From positions 303,001 through 367,000 of the forward strand of contig JAREIK010002991.1 in the NCBI GenBank assembly GCA_029783825.1: a DNA stretch of 64,000 bases, written 5' to 3'. Within the stretch, counting starts at the first letter, position 1. Each line of letters opens with the position of its first letter. This stretch comes from Sapria himalayana. Lineage: Eukaryota; Streptophyta; Magnoliopsida; Malpighiales; Rafflesiaceae. Shown piece by piece: positions 25,141 through 40,197 of the stretch. The notes beneath the pieces are model-generated. The model searched no databases and was not told where the DNA came from. It saw nothing but the letters and a program-made list of their open reading frames with translations. Made by a program: the position numbers and the translations under genes.

Positions 25141-26160
25141 ATTGGCGTATTCATCACATACTCTCTAAAGGTTGTATGATCATGTCTAATAATTTTAATT
25201 TTTCTATGAAATAATTCACAATCTAAATTTTGTGAAAAATTATCATGAGAAGCCACAAATTCATTTTTATTGTCTCAACATAGTCTTCGATTTTCTATGA
25301 CTTTTCTGTTGAAATCATTAATTATGAGTAGATTGCCAACCATACAATGAATATGATCAATATCATTTTTAGGAATCATCTTGTCCTTTCTAGCAGAGAG
25401 ATCTTAAAAAAATATGTATATATAAACATACATAATGACAAGATATAATCTATTTCTTTTATGTAGTAATTAGAATATAATGATTTGAAAAAATAAAAGA
25501 GAATATTCAATTTGTTAATAGTTATAATTATAACCATAATTATTAAATTGAAATTCGAATCGAAAATCAAAATACTTGATTAGTAAATCAAGAATCAAGA
25601 ATCGAGAATAAAATCAAATTTTTTATGATTTTTTTTACGTTACTTAATTCCTATTTCCTACCGTTGATAATTTTTTTTGTATTTAAATTCTTATTTTTAT
25701 AAATTTTTTGATATTTTGTTGCTTTTTCTCCTTAAATTCATAATACCAAATGTTATAGTTACTTTTTTGAACATTAATTAATTCTTACAATTGGTAATTT
25801 TTTTTTGATATTTTAGTTTTTATTTTTATAATTTTTTGAGGATCTTAGCCCCTTGAAAATTAATATTAAATTGATTCATGTAAATCGATTCACGATTCAG
25901 CGATTCAGCAATTCAGCAATTCAATCTTCGATTCATACATATTTTTGATTCTTTTAGAGAGTCAAATTATTTATCCCCTAAATAATGAATCAGATTGTGA
26001 ATCATATAATTTTGATAATAATAATTATACCTATATTTTACAAAAATATCTACATACATATTTGTTGAACATAAGTGATCTAATCATTACAATTAAATAT
26101 AATTTTTTTCATACTCCTCAAAAATAACAACAAACTCACAAAATATATTCTAAAATATTA
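25140..26160. other. AT-rich non-coding stretch
   Basis: There are many short AATTCAGCAATTC-type words near 25890-25925 and otherwise AT-rich sequence. No gene is seen. Confidence 0.3.
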
Positions 26161-26453
26161 TTTTTTAACAATTTTAGTTTTACATCTGTGAAAGAGGGTG
26201 CGCCAATGTGAAGCAGTGTCTCGTTTCAAGAAGAAGACAGTGAGAGAGGACATAGGAAAAAGACCGTTTGAAAAAAAAAATATTATTCAAAAAGTGAAAA
26301 TTATTTATTTGAATACACGTAATCCTATATATATAATTCGTTGAATCAAAAAAGACAAGTGCTCTCAAATAATAGAAAACCAATAAAAAAGAAAAAATAA
26401 AAAAAAAATTAACTCATCCTTGCAAATTGGGACATACATGTCACATAACTTAA

Positions 26454-26506
<53 letters not shown>

Positions 26507-27120
26507 TTCTAAGAGATTTCATGAAAATGTTTATAGTATGACCACTAATGAATCCATAGTTTGTAGTGACTGAACCATCCTGAATTTTCTCTAGAATGAA
26601 TGGCAAACTTCTATATATTTTATTTGCTCATAGAACACTGGGTTGGCATAAATATGTCTAACTATCATAATAAAATATCATCAATATTTGAACTAATAAA
26701 CAAAACTCCTCCAAAAAATATACAGCCCATTGGAGTTGAAAAATAGCTAATAACATAGGTAAATACTATGCATCTATACTAAATATCAAAATAATTATCA
26801 ACCTCTTAATTTTTCATGATATTAAATCACAAGTGAAAAAAAAATTTAAAAAATTTGTGATAGATCTTATCGCTATTATCACATGAGCTCAACTAGAATC
26901 TAAACATATCTCAATCTAACTATACACATAATCTCTAAAAGTAATTTCATGTCTTATAATTTTCTTCATATATTTGAGAATCTGAAACACTACATCCACA
27001 TATATATGCCTATGAGATTCTAAAAAATAACTAATTATACTGACATCATAAGTAATATCAAACCTATTTTTATCATGAATATTAGTTTTTTTATGATAAT
27101 CTACTTGAATCAATTAACAA
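26160..27120 (-). pseudogene. Second decayed minus-strand Ty1-copia 3' end with LTR piece
   Basis: At 27113-26916 the minus strand gives RFDITYDVSIISYFLESHRHIYVDV..ILKYMKK, the RPDISFAVSVVSQF..HWDAV..ILKYIKK block. At about 26650-26510 an RNase H end is readable (NPVFYEQIKYIEV, normally NPVFHERTKHIEV). Beyond it, 26185-26420 resembles 29255-29490 in order and wording (GAAGAAGACAGTGAGAGAGG, ACACGTAATCCTATATATA), which suggests LTRs of one family. The (AT)n at 26457-26504 lies between them. Confidence 0.65.
26457..26504. repeat. (AT)n microsatellite
   Basis: About 24 uninterrupted AT dinucleotides. Confidence 0.97.
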
Positions 27121-29250
27121 ATCAACCCATATAGATAAGTCTACACATGCATCAAGAGGTGAATCATCAAATGCATATTCTAACATTGAGATTAGATTAA
27201 ATAATTAAAATATATCTCATCTTAGAACAAAAGATCATATCTCCTAGGTATGATCTATCCAAAAAAATATCTCAGACATTCTAAAATTTTCATCTGAAAC
27301 TTAAATTGTAAAAATAATTTCAGTTGAGATATACACAACTAATCATTCTCTATAATCAAATATAACCGATGTATATAATTAGCATTATATACTCACCTCT
27401 TGATCTACATCATAAAAATAAGAATAATCAAATTTATATCTCCTGAAACCATGTGTAGTAAATACTGATGAAAATCTATTAATTCGTGCTAAAAAACTGC
27501 TTGAGATCATAAAAAACCTTTCATAATTTGCATGCCATACATTCCCAAGAATAGTAAATCTTAGTGACTGCTACATAAATACTTCAACTTTTAGAACACC
27601 ATGAAAAATATATTGCTCATATATTACTGATACATGGTTCAGTTGTGTAATGCTGCAATAAAATATAATAACGTAATAATAACTATTTTAATCACAAGAA
27701 AAAAAGATATTATAATAGTCAATGTCACAAATTTATGTAAAATTTCTCACTACAAACTTAGCTTGAAATTGATAAATCTTTCCTTGGAATCTCATTTTTA
27801 TTATATACACTCAACTACATCTTACTACTAGCTAACCTACTAGTTTTAGGACGAAATCCCATACATAATTACCTTACCTACTTCAATCATAGCAAATTGT
27901 CATTCTAAATGACTAAGTATCTCAAAAAAAAGTATCCAAGATTCTACAAATATCAAATAAGGATAAAAAACTAGAATAAGCATTAAAAAAATAAGAATAC
28001 AAAAATTTTTGAGATAAGTAATGCTAGGTAGAACACGTCATTAATTTCTTCTATGATACAATCAAGATGTCTAAATCAGTACTTCAATTTAGGTCAACTA
28101 GTATAACAAATGATTTATCTAAAATAAATTATTGACTTATTCATCTAGTATATAGATCAAGTCTTTCAATCTTTATTTCCCTCTCATGAAAAGACTCACA
28201 CCTTATGTATAGTGAAACACTCATATTCGGTTCCTTTCCTAGTCACACTACCCTACGATAGGATCGCTACTTTCTTCAAAACTAGCCATACTATTCATAT
28301 CATATGTATACATATGAGCATGATCAGTTGTTACCGCTTTATAAGAAATACCAATTAGGTGTGGAAGAGAGCATACAACTATAGTGTTTAAAGGAATGCT
28401 CTATTAGATTGAGTCCTTAGAATAAAATTTATCCTCGAAGATAATGACCACAACATTCATAATAATTCTCTTAGTATCTGATAAATAATATTTTTATCTC
28501 TTATGAGTACTAAAGCACCCAATGAAAATGCATTTGATGGCTTATGTTATCTTCTTCCTACTTGAATAGATATCCTAAATAAAACAAATATACCCATAAA
28601 TCTTAGATAGAAGATAAAGGAGTCTCTCTTAAGTATATAAATTAGAATAGAATATGGACAAAAAGAATAAAAGATGATAATTAGTTAATTATGAAGTTAA
28701 CATGTAATATCACTTCTCCTATAAAATATGAATATCTTAATTATCTCAACCAAAAATCTTTCACTTAGATATCCTATTCTGTGTAGAAATACAAAAACAA
28801 GACTAAAATTTAAAAAAAAAAAATAAGTTATAATAAAATTTTAATACATATAAAACATGCATAAAAAAATAATATTGATATTGTTATGCACATTAGGACA
28901 TATAATGGTGTTATATGGGACCCTGAGAGAAAATACAATTTCAATAATCCAAAATAGAAATCTAAAATATCAAATATATTATCTACAGTTTTCAAATATG
29001 TTAAGAGGTAGGAATGAGAATAATATAATTTATGAAGAACATTGATAACAATTAACTTGTGGAAGAGGGACTGCAAAAATAATATAGTTTGTGGGGACCT
29101 GGGGTGAGACAAGATACTTTTGTTTGGGCAAGGTGGAGCCTGGGCTTTAGGCGTGCCTTTAATAACTATGGTTATCACTAATACTACTAAATGGTTCATC
29201 ATCACTCGCACACCCAAAATCAACAACACCTAGCCAAAATGATCCCTTAG
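27120..29250. other. AT-rich DNA, probably retroelement-derived, no gene seen
   Basis: This would be the upstream (integrase/gag) side of the minus-strand copia remnant at 26160-27120, but I could not identify any domain. A 133-codon minus frame at 28828-29229 has no recognisable features and overlaps low-complexity sequence. Confidence 0.3.
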
Positions 29251-29254
29251 ATGC

Positions 29255-29790
29255 ATGTGAGAGAGATGCACTAATATGAAGCCCTACCTTACTTCAAAAA
29301 AGAGATGGAGAGAGAGAAGAGATGGAGAAGACCATTAGAGAATAAAAAATATCATTTAAAAGGTATAAAATATTTTTAAATACACATAATCCTATATATA
29401 TACTTTGGGATACCTCACAAATTATGTGCTTTTAGACAATAAAAATAAATAAAACATAATAAATAGTAAACTAAAAAACTCAATAATATTCATAATGAAT
29501 TTTGGCTGTGTAGATTTTAAGACAATATAATAACAAAAAAATGAAAATTACAAAACAAATCTCACATATAAAAGAAGACACCAATCCTATATAAATAGAT
29601 AGAATATATTAGAGTAGCCCATATGTTGGGTGGTCCCATCATAAACAAAAAATAAGGAAAAAATTATCGTACGAATATAAAAAAAATATCTAAAAGTTTC
29701 AACTGCTGAGATAAAGAAATAATCTAGAAAATATTTTAACTGCTCATGAAATATTATATTAGAGATTATATATCTCATTGCCTGACTATA
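29255..29790 (-). pseudogene. Third decayed minus-strand Ty1-copia end (RNase H and LTR)
   Basis: The minus strand at 29778-29587 encodes ISNIIFHEQLKYFLDYFFI, recognisable as the copia SNPVFHERxKHxExDxHFI block. To its left, 29255-29490 resembles 26185-26420, as expected for the 3' LTR of a related element. The element is 5' incomplete. Confidence 0.55.
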
Positions 29791-31281
29791 TTTGAAGTTA
29801 CATATTTCACTATACTATTTCACTACATGAATGATTAACACAAAACCAAAAATTTAGAAAAGATAAATGAAAACTCATAAAAAACTTGTACATGCCTCCG
29901 TGTCCCTATTTTTTTGTATTCAAATTCTATTTCAAATCCAAAATAAGATTATTAATTAAATTTAAATATGTTCATTATACTTAGATTGATTTGAGGTAGT
30001 TTAAGATTTTAGCTAATTAAATCTTGTGTCTCTTTTATTTTGTTAGTGAAATTACTTTCATTTTTAAAAATAATTGAAAATTTGATCTACTCGGGTACAT
30101 GTATCATCTAAAGTACCTGAGTGATTATTGTGATCCTCTTCATGCACTCTAACTTTGCACTTAATCTAGAGATCATCATTTGCCTTTTAATTTATCATAA
30201 ACAAATACCACTTCAAAAATAATAAAATAACTTATAATAAATCTCATATATATGCAAGTTGGTAACCAATTAAAATTGAAATATTTTCCTAGCTAAAAAT
30301 ATTCATTATCACTAACTAAGATAGCATGTGCCACAAGTTTTTTTAGATATATAAGTATGTAATGAGCTACTTCCAAATGCATTTATCTTAAAAAGTTAGG
30401 AAAAGACTAATTATACTGAATGTATGATTAGTATTTGATTTAAAGATAGTTTAATAATTTTTTTCTATAATTCTCATATATATAATAGATTCACTAAAAT
30501 GACTCATATTTGAGTCTCATAATCTCTCATAATAAAAATATCATCAGCATATATAATTAACAAAATAAACTTATTATCTGAACTTATTTAATAAAATAAT
30601 AAATAATTTATAATATATGTGCAAGCTAAACAAGATAGTTGTGACTAAAAATCTCACGAACCAAGTTGATGATGTCTATTTTTGCTGTATAAAACCTATA
30701 ATTTGCAAAATGAATCTAGAAGCTTTATTTGTACTTGAAACCCATGTAACTACTTCATTTAAAACTTATCACAACCACCATAAAAAAATATGTTTCATAC
30801 CTAATTAGTATATCATTTATCAATGAAAATTACAAAGCATGAGAATTCAAATAAAGGACATTTTGTCTAATAGAAAAAAAAAATCCTAAAAATCAACTTT
30901 AAAATTACAATAAAATTCATCATAGTAAATCTTACCTTTATACAAGCTAGCATATCAACATGATGAGCCTTCACTGCGAACACACACACGTGCAATTAAT
31001 GATATGCCTTTAAGAAGATTGAGAAACTAATTCCCAAGTTTTATTAAAGTTAATAATATTTAACTCTTTCATCATAGTTTAGCAATATCCTAAATAAAAT
31101 AATATTTCAAAATAAAATTTTAGTATTCTGACACTAAGAAAAAAAAACACTAACATGCACAAAATAAGAAAAGAAACATAAAAATAATAAAATCTATGAG
31201 ATTGAACATTTATTACAATTCTAGTATTTTTTTTCCAAAAAATAATCAAAAGATTAAAATCTAAGTGTTGACTTCGAGATC
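29790..31281. other. AT-rich non-coding stretch
   Basis: It contains one copy of the dispersed motif seen at 6935 and 11293 (near 30245). No gene is seen. Confidence 0.3.
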
Positions 31282-31289
31282 TTCTAACA

Positions 31290-31717
31290 TAGAGGTGTCA
31301 AACGGGCCGGGCCGGCCCGGCCCAGCACGAGGCACGGCACGGTTCGGCCGTGCCTGGGCCGGCCCGGCACGATCAAAAAACGTGCCCGGGCAAACAAAGC
31401 ACGTGCCGTGCCGTGCCTTGGCACGGCACGCCGGCACGCGTGCCTGCGTCGTGAGTCGTGAGTCGTGAGTCGCGACTCACTGAGTCGTGACTCGTGACCC
31501 AACCGGGCCCCGACCCCGGTAAAAAGACCGCGGGTCGGGTCCAAACAGACCCGACCCGCCCCGCCCCGCCTGCCCTGCCTTGCCGTGCACCCGTGCCCAC
31601 GGGCCGTGCCGTGCCCGAATTTAAAAAACCATGCCGTGCCGGGCACGGCAAGGTAGCACGGCTGGGCACGTGAAAAACGGGCCGTGCCGTGCTGGGCCGG
31701 CCCGTTTGACACCTCTA
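31290..31717. mobile_element. Non-autonomous hAT element (MITE) with perfect TSD
   Basis: The 428-bp element has termini TAGAGGTGTCAAACGGGCC and CGTTTGACACCTCTA. The target duplication TTCTAACA is perfect (31282-31289, 31718-31725). The core contains reiterated GTGAGTCGTGAGTC/GACTCACTGAGTC motifs and a GGTAAAAAGACCGCGGGTC block shared with the near-complete element at 11989-15633. The 142-codon minus open frame across it is a GC by-product. Confidence 0.95.
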
Positions 31718-31725
31718 TTCTAACA

Positions 31726-34500
31726 TATTCAATGACTTATCTTGAATCTAAACAGGCTGGACACATCTTTTCTTCTAAAATAAACATAAAATTTTGAGTA
31801 ATCAAGTCTCCCAACTCTCAACTCATTTGAAGTTGAAATGGGAACAAATTTTGGTGCTATTTACTCATCTAGATTATGATGTTCATTCTCAAATGAAATA
31901 TTTGTCTCTTCGTCAAAATCAAAAATAAATTATTCATTCTTATTACAATATGTGATGATGTCAAAAAAGAATGATCATAATATGATCTAACAATTTCAAA
32001 AACAATTGAGGAATGATAATATCTCCTAGTTAGAGACCCAAAAAACTATAGAAAAGCTATGAAAGCAAAGATTCAAATATCACTTTTGAATCCTTACCTA
32101 ACTTAAACTCTTTGAAGAATGAGTTATTCTCAAAAAATTAACATCAATACTTATTAGTATTTTATGTCTCACAATAATAATATATATCTTTTTTATATAT
32201 TAGAATAATCAATAAAAATATATTTTATTACCATTAAGCCGTGATCAAGTTAAAACAAAAAGATCCTAAATAAAATATGTAATAAAAAAAATCTAATGCA
32301 TATTCTTGAACTTAAAAAGCTAGGAAATAATTGGAATAATTTTTCTCCAAGAAATTGAATCTTAAAAACACATAATAAAAATACTGAATAAGATATTTAA
32401 TTGATCAAATAATTTATGATTATATTCATCTCAATCAGATACATATTTTTTTCTTTTAATAATCTTATTTTTATTGAGGTGTGCTAAAAAAAGAAGTTCG
32501 ATGAATGATTATGTGACAGATATAGTAAGTACTAATATTATCAGATCTGATAGAATATTATTATTTCTTATTATTTTAATATTTTTCATTAATTAATTTT
32601 CAATCATTTTATAAAATAAATAAAAAATAAATAAATCTAAAATTTATTTAATAAAAAATATCAAATAAAACAAATATAATCATTAATAAAAATAATAATA
32701 TCTCAAGTCATTTTAAGTCTCAATTTTATTAGATCTTCAAATAATTAAATGAATCAAATTGGATAATATCCTTGCTTGTATGGTTTTAAAAAGCATTATA
32801 AGAAGTTCTAGTATACTTTTTTAACAAATATATCTCATAATATAATCTATAAATATATTTTAGACTAAAAAACAAAATCCTTAGTTTAACCAATTATGAA
32901 TACCTAAATTAACAATGAACAAGTAAATAGTTAAAAATATAAAAAACCCCAGTATGCTCTGATAATAAGAAAAAAATACATACAAATTATTCTATTCATA
33001 AATAAAATAATCCTAATATTATTAATCTAGCAAAATAACATTAATTAAAGAAAAAATAATATTAATATTAAATTATTTAGTAATGCAACTCATAAAAAAT
33101 AGACAATTCAAATACTCAGATAAAAAAAATTAAAATAAAAATAAAATATCAAAATTAATATTATCATGATCAGAGGCCTTTAGGTATTTTAGTATCAATT
33201 ATAATAACATTAAGAAAGCAAGGTATAATAAAAAATGAATGATTATATATAATGACTATTTATACCTCAATTGACTAACTAGAAATCATAAATAAAAAGA
33301 TGAGTCATGAGACTCATGATATATGTCAATAGAAAAGTCTCTGTTATTCTCTTGCTGATGAGTAACTCTGAATATGTCTCCATGATAATAGTCATTGTAT
33401 GAGATTCTATGAAAACTCATGAATAGATCTAGTAGTCAACCTATCTCACTTAATAATTTAAAGTGCTCTTAGTCTTTGCTCTAAAATACCTCTGAATAAT
33501 TCCCTCTGATATAACTACTCTTCTTACAATATATACACTATACATGAGATCTCTTGTGTCTATCTCTATCACAATTAATACCCCTTGTATCCCAAGTAAG
33601 TTACATAAGATACATCTCTTACAATTCTCTATCTATCCTATTCAGACAAATACTAGACTATCCAATAATAAATTTTGGACATGGAGTAAAAACTAATATC
33701 ACTTAAGATTTTATTATGTAACATCACAAAATTATCAGAAAAAAAATATAAAAATATCATATTAAGAAATTGTTCTCTTTGTCTCGCTCAGGTTGTCATG
33801 TATACATCTACTACAAATACCTTCAATAATTAAGTGATCATATAATAATGTTACAAGTTCATATAATATCTTGCAAATAGTACAAGTAAAAATAAATAAA
33901 ATTTATGACTCGATAAATTGAAACAATGAAATTAATAATTGAGAATCATTCAACAATCAAACAAAATTATCTTGTCAATAGGAAAAATCTGTGTTAGATG
34001 GTGAAACTTGTCAATAGGAAATTAATAATACAAGAATGATATATGAAACAAAGAGTGAAGCACCACAAAATTACTACACAAGCACTACATATCAAAACAT
34101 CACTCTCATTATATTGTACACATCACCCTTACAAGGTAGTCATCACATTGTTGCCGCTACACACTTATACAATCACCACTATAAGCTAATGTACACCATT
34201 GCATAACACATGATGTCACTACCACCACACTACACCACTACACACACACTATGCACCACCACACACATATGTTATTGTACACACTGTGTAATACTCCTCT
34301 TTGGAGTTAACAAAATTTTGACTCTCATACCATGTTAGAGCATATCAAATTATCAGATAAAAAATCAAAAAAATTATACTTATAATAATAATAATAGAGG
34401 TTCTTAATCATATGTGTGTGTGTGTGTGTGTGTGATGACAATAAATAAGTAGGGCGTCACACGAGTTTGGTACACATTAAAAACAAGAAATGAAAAAAAA
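31726..34500. other. AT-rich non-coding region; possible intron of the MSI1-like gene
   Basis: No coding domain was recognised. If the MSI1-like gene is intact, this lies within its third intron. It includes sequence similar to 21480-22230, a CAC-rich tract (34055-34300) and a (TG)n run at about 34411-34434. Confidence 0.35.
34411..34434. repeat. (TG)n microsatellite
   Basis: An uninterrupted TG dinucleotide run. Confidence 0.9.
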
Positions 34501-34553
34501 AATAAACATTATAATATGATACATGGCATCTATGCACTTTTCTATCCACTCTA

Positions 34554-35995
<1,442 letters not shown>

Positions 35996-35999
35996 TAGT

Positions 36000-36120
36000 C
36001 CTCATCACATTCACAATTCACATCTCCCTCCTCCTCTCCGCATACTTTTATTTGACATATAATTTTAATAAAATTATATTTGAGTTTTTCAATTAAAATT
36101 TAATTAAAATTAAAATTTTA
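36000..36120. other. Short AT-rich spacer
   Basis: Nothing recognisable is seen. Confidence 0.3.
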
Positions 36121-37545
36121 ATTTTAATTTGTAAATTAGTGTGGATAAATTAAAATTAGGAGATATTTGTGTTTTTGTGCACCAAACTTTTTATTTTATA
36201 TATATATATGTATAATATTCCAAAATAATTAAGTTTTTGTATTTAAAAATTCATTAATCCAATTTTATCCTCCAAATTTTGGAAAAATAAAAAAAAAATT
36301 AATTTATTAATTAGTAAGTTATCATTGAAAACAGAAGCATCATTTAATGATATAGCAAGGGACTAAGTGTAGAAATTGAACTCGCATACTCTACTTGCCA
36401 AAAGTAAATAAACGTCCAAATTATATATTTATTATCACATGAAAAACAAATCCAAATACTTATATAAATACAAAATAAATAGAAATACATATATAAGTGT
36501 ACGTAAATATATGTAGATATATAAATATATATAGATATAAAAACAAATATGTGTGTGTGTCTTTATACATATTTATATTTATATTTATATTTATATTTAT
36601 ATTTATATTTATATTTATTTATTTATTGGTATATTTATTTATATATTTATTTATATACTTATATATTTATATATATGTTATATGTATGTATGTATATATA
36701 TGTGTTTGTCAATTTATGCATATGTTTTATATTTACATATATGTTTATATATCTATATATATTTATGTATATTTATATATGTGTTTATATGCATGTATAT
36801 ACGTGTGTTTATATAGGTATGTATGTATATATGTGTGTGTATTTATATAGGTATGTATGCATATATATATATGTGTTTGTCGATTTATGTATATGTTTTT
36901 ATATTTACATATATGTTTATATATCTATATATATTTATATATGTGTTTATATGTATATATGTATATATGTATATTAGTATATATGTATTTATATATGTGT
37001 GTGTGTATTTATATAAGTATGTATGCATATATATGTGTGTGTTTATATAGGTATGTATATATATGTGTTTGTATTTATATAGGTATGTATGTGTATATAT
37101 GTGTTTGTCGATTTATGTATATGTTTTTATATTTTCATATTTGTCTATATATCTATATATATTTATGTATATTTATGTGTTTTTATTTATTTTGTATTTA
37201 TAGACAAGTATTGATTTGGATTTGTTTCTCATGTGATAATAAATGTGTAATTAAATGGTTTGGTTGAATTTGACAAGTAGATGATGAGGGTTCAAATCCA
37301 ATTTTGACATCCAATATAGTAATAGATGATTTCTTGGTTTTCAAATATAAATTATCAAATAATTAAATTAATTTTTTTATTAATTTGTGGAGTGCAAAAT
37401 CAGATTAATAAATTGTAGTGCACAAGAACTTAATTATTTTAAAATAAAGTGTAGTTTTTTTATTATGAAAAAATTAGTAGACCAAAATATAAATATTTTT
37501 TATTTTATGCACCAAAACATAAATTTTCCTACAATTAATATACAA
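36120..37545. repeat. Long inverted repeat enclosing a TATATG-rich minisatellite
   Basis: The arm at about 36120-36482 is an imperfect reverse complement of about 37175-37545. Landmarks pairing across the centre are TTATCACATGAAAAACAAAT with ATTTGTTTCTCATGTGATAA, TTGTGCACCAAA with ATGCACCAAAACAT (inverted), and TACTTGCC/GACAAGTA. The loop (36483-37170) is built from TTTATA, TATATG and TGTGTT units, which gives the low-complexity Tyr/Ile/Cys frames there. The structure resembles a foldback or long-TIR transposable element. No transposase is present. Confidence 0.7.
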
Positions 37546-37689
37546 AATTTTCCTTGCCATCTTAACATTTTGAAAAAAAAAATCACATAAATATTTTCAA
37601 AAAAAAAAATCAAATGAACAATTAATATGCAGAAGACAAAACTAGTTTAGAAATGTATTTTATTAAAATGTTTCGCCTAGAAATAAAAA

Positions 37690-38660
37690 AAATATATTAA
37701 ATAAATAATTATTATATAGTTTATTAAAAAACTTTGATTATGAATCATTTTAGGTTTTGCAAAAATATTTTAATTAAAATCTATCGTATTAATAATAATT
37801 TATTATTTTATTTTATGATCTTCATTATAATATCTAACAATAAAATTGTTTATATTGAATTTTCATGATATATAATTATTAAAATTATTATAACTAAATA
37901 ATGTATTCGTATTTGAAAAAATTTTAAAAATAATTATATTTTCCAATGTTATAACCTTCAAAAATTAGAAAAAATCACAAAAATAATTTTTTTTTATTTC
38001 ATTGTTTAAATAAAATCTACAAACCACTAAATACCTAAGCATTTAAATCACTAAACCTCGAAACTCTTGAATACTTAATCTTTTAAATTGGTATACCCTA
38101 AATAATAAATAATAAATCTCATTTTTATTTATATTCATTATAATTTTAAATATTCATTTTAATTATTTATTAGTTTATTTTATAGAAATATTAATTATAA
38201 AATTATTATGAGTAAGACAAATATAATTTAAATAAATTATTTTTTTTCATTATAAAAATATATAAGCTTATAAAAAACAAAATTTTAAAACAAAAAATTA
38301 TTATTTAGTAATATATTTTACTTTGATTTTTAATCATTTTAGGTTTTGCAAATATATTTTAATTAATATCTATCTTATTAATAATAGTTTATTAAATTAT
38401 TTTATGTACATTATTATAATATTTATCAATAAAATTATTTATATTTTAATTTACATGATATATAATTATTAAGATTATAATAAAAAATATTATATTCATA
38501 TTTGAAAAAAAATTTAAAATTATTATATTTTCAATACTTATAACCTTTGAAAATCAGAAAAAATCACAAAAAAAATTTTATGTTATTTAATTATTAAAAT
38601 AAAACCTATAAACCACTAAATGCCTAAAAACTTAAATCATTAAACTCCTAAAATCTAATA
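37690..38660. repeat. Diverged tandem duplication, about 580-bp period
   Basis: About 37720-38090 and 38300-38660 align in direct orientation. Shared landmarks are ATCATTTTAGGTTTTGCAAA, ATGATATATAATTATTAA and AATCACAAAAAT. Both end in an ACCACTAAATACCTAA-like stretch with telomere-like (CCTAAA) flavour. The second copy directly precedes the LINE 3' end at 38670. Confidence 0.7.
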
Positions 38661-38669
38661 CTCCTACAC

Positions 38670-40197
38670 TACACACACATAGGGACGGACCATGACTCAC
38701 ACGCTCATATTCTTATCCATTTTTGTGCAGCATGTAGAGGGACCATTAGGTCAAGGAAGCATCCCAAAGAGGGGCCCACAAGCAAACTGGGACAAGTGCC
38801 ACATCCAGATCAACCGATGAGACTGAATAGAGCGGTCGGTAGCAGACACGTGAGTAGCTAGAGAGTGAGGCCCACCATCCTTATCAGGTAGCTAAGAGGG
38901 CTAACTAGTTGTCACCAAATAGGAGGAGTGGTTGATTGGTTATTAATCGGAGAGCCGATAGAATTCATAAGTAATACCAAGCAGATACAAAAAGTAAATT
39001 GAGTCCAGACCAGCCACACGGGAGCGAAAGATCCAAACTTCTTATTTATGTCTGTAGCCTTATTTGTATTCTAGACTTTGTATGCACCATGCACTTGTAG
39101 AGATGGACCATTACATGCACACACACACACACACATAATCTTGTCTGTTCTTTGTGCAACATACAACGAGGGAAGTCAGACCCATGAGCAGCTATAAGTG
39201 GGGCCCACCACCCATATCAGGTAGCAAAGAGTGTTAGCTAGACATCACCCAATAGGAGGAGTGGTTGATCCATTATTAATCATAGAGTTGAAAGAATCCG
39301 GAAGTATCACCAAGCAGGTTTAAAAAGCAGTGGAGTCCAGACTAGCCACACGGGAGTGAAAGATCCAAACTTCTTATTTATGTTTGTAGCATTATTTGTA
39401 TTCTTGACTTTTTATGCACCATGAACTTGTAGAGATTGACCATGACATGTACACTCACACAATCTTGTATGTTCTTTGTGCAGCATACAAGGAGAAAAAG
39501 TCAGACCCATGAGCAACTATAAGTGGGGCCCACCAATGAATTTGGCAGATCCACATTTGCCGTCATGGCACTCCCGTGAGCAGACGACTCATCTATATAG
39601 CATTTTGTGATTTTACTTGTATTCTAATTTAGTTGTACATGTACATAATTGGACTATGAGATGGACCACATCACACACGCACACCTATGCAAGTATATTT
39701 TTTGATATTTAGTCGGTGTAGCATGCAGCCACTTCTTGGAGCTCAATGGAGAAACATTCTACCCCAATGGATACGCTTTTGAGGATTTTTGGAGCAGAAG
39801 AAATTTGAATCCAAAGGTGAGAAGGATTGACAAAGTATCGTAGTAATGATATAGGTATACGCTTGATGCTACATGCCACACATGCACAATCTTATATCTG
39901 CATAGTATTTATATGTTGCAGCATGTAGCTTCCTTTAAAAGGTTTGGAAGAAGCCAAATGAAAAGGACATCGTGCGCATAAAGATTCAATGTTATCTTTT
40001 ATATTTGGGAATGCCAAATAATTTTAATTGTATAATTACGCTTAAAATTATTAGGCATTGTGATTTTTAAAGTATTGTATGCATAAAATCATTATGGTGC
40101 GTATGATTTGGTGGGCTAGGCTAAATCAGTCAGCTTTTCAGTCACTTGTATGCTGTGTATTTTAATTATAAATAAAATGTATTTTCAAAAAAAAAAA
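38670..40197 (+). mobile_element. LINE 3' end (copy A): repeated 3'UTR and poly(A)
   Basis: The sequence is a series of about five 3'UTR units, each with a TTGTATTCT word, a GGACTATGAG/GGACCAT word, a CACACACA tract and a TGTGCAGCAT word. It ends with a conserved tail (GGTGGGCTAGGCTAAATC at about 40110) and an A run at 40187-40197. The same order of motifs is present in the 3'UTR of the large LINE at 49216-51389. No ORF remains, so the copy is 5'-truncated or an old relic. The 5' limit is approximate. The A run is followed directly by a CCCTAAA-like array. Confidence 0.8.

Noticed and set aside
28828..29229. A 133-codon minus frame as a membrane protein gene
   Set aside because: No recognisable motif, no supporting context, and it lies among copia relics in AT-rich DNA.
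36497..37267. Long Tyr/Ile/Cys/Val-rich frames resembling membrane proteins
   Set aside because: All three frames are open through TATATG/TTTATA repeats. The composition explains them.
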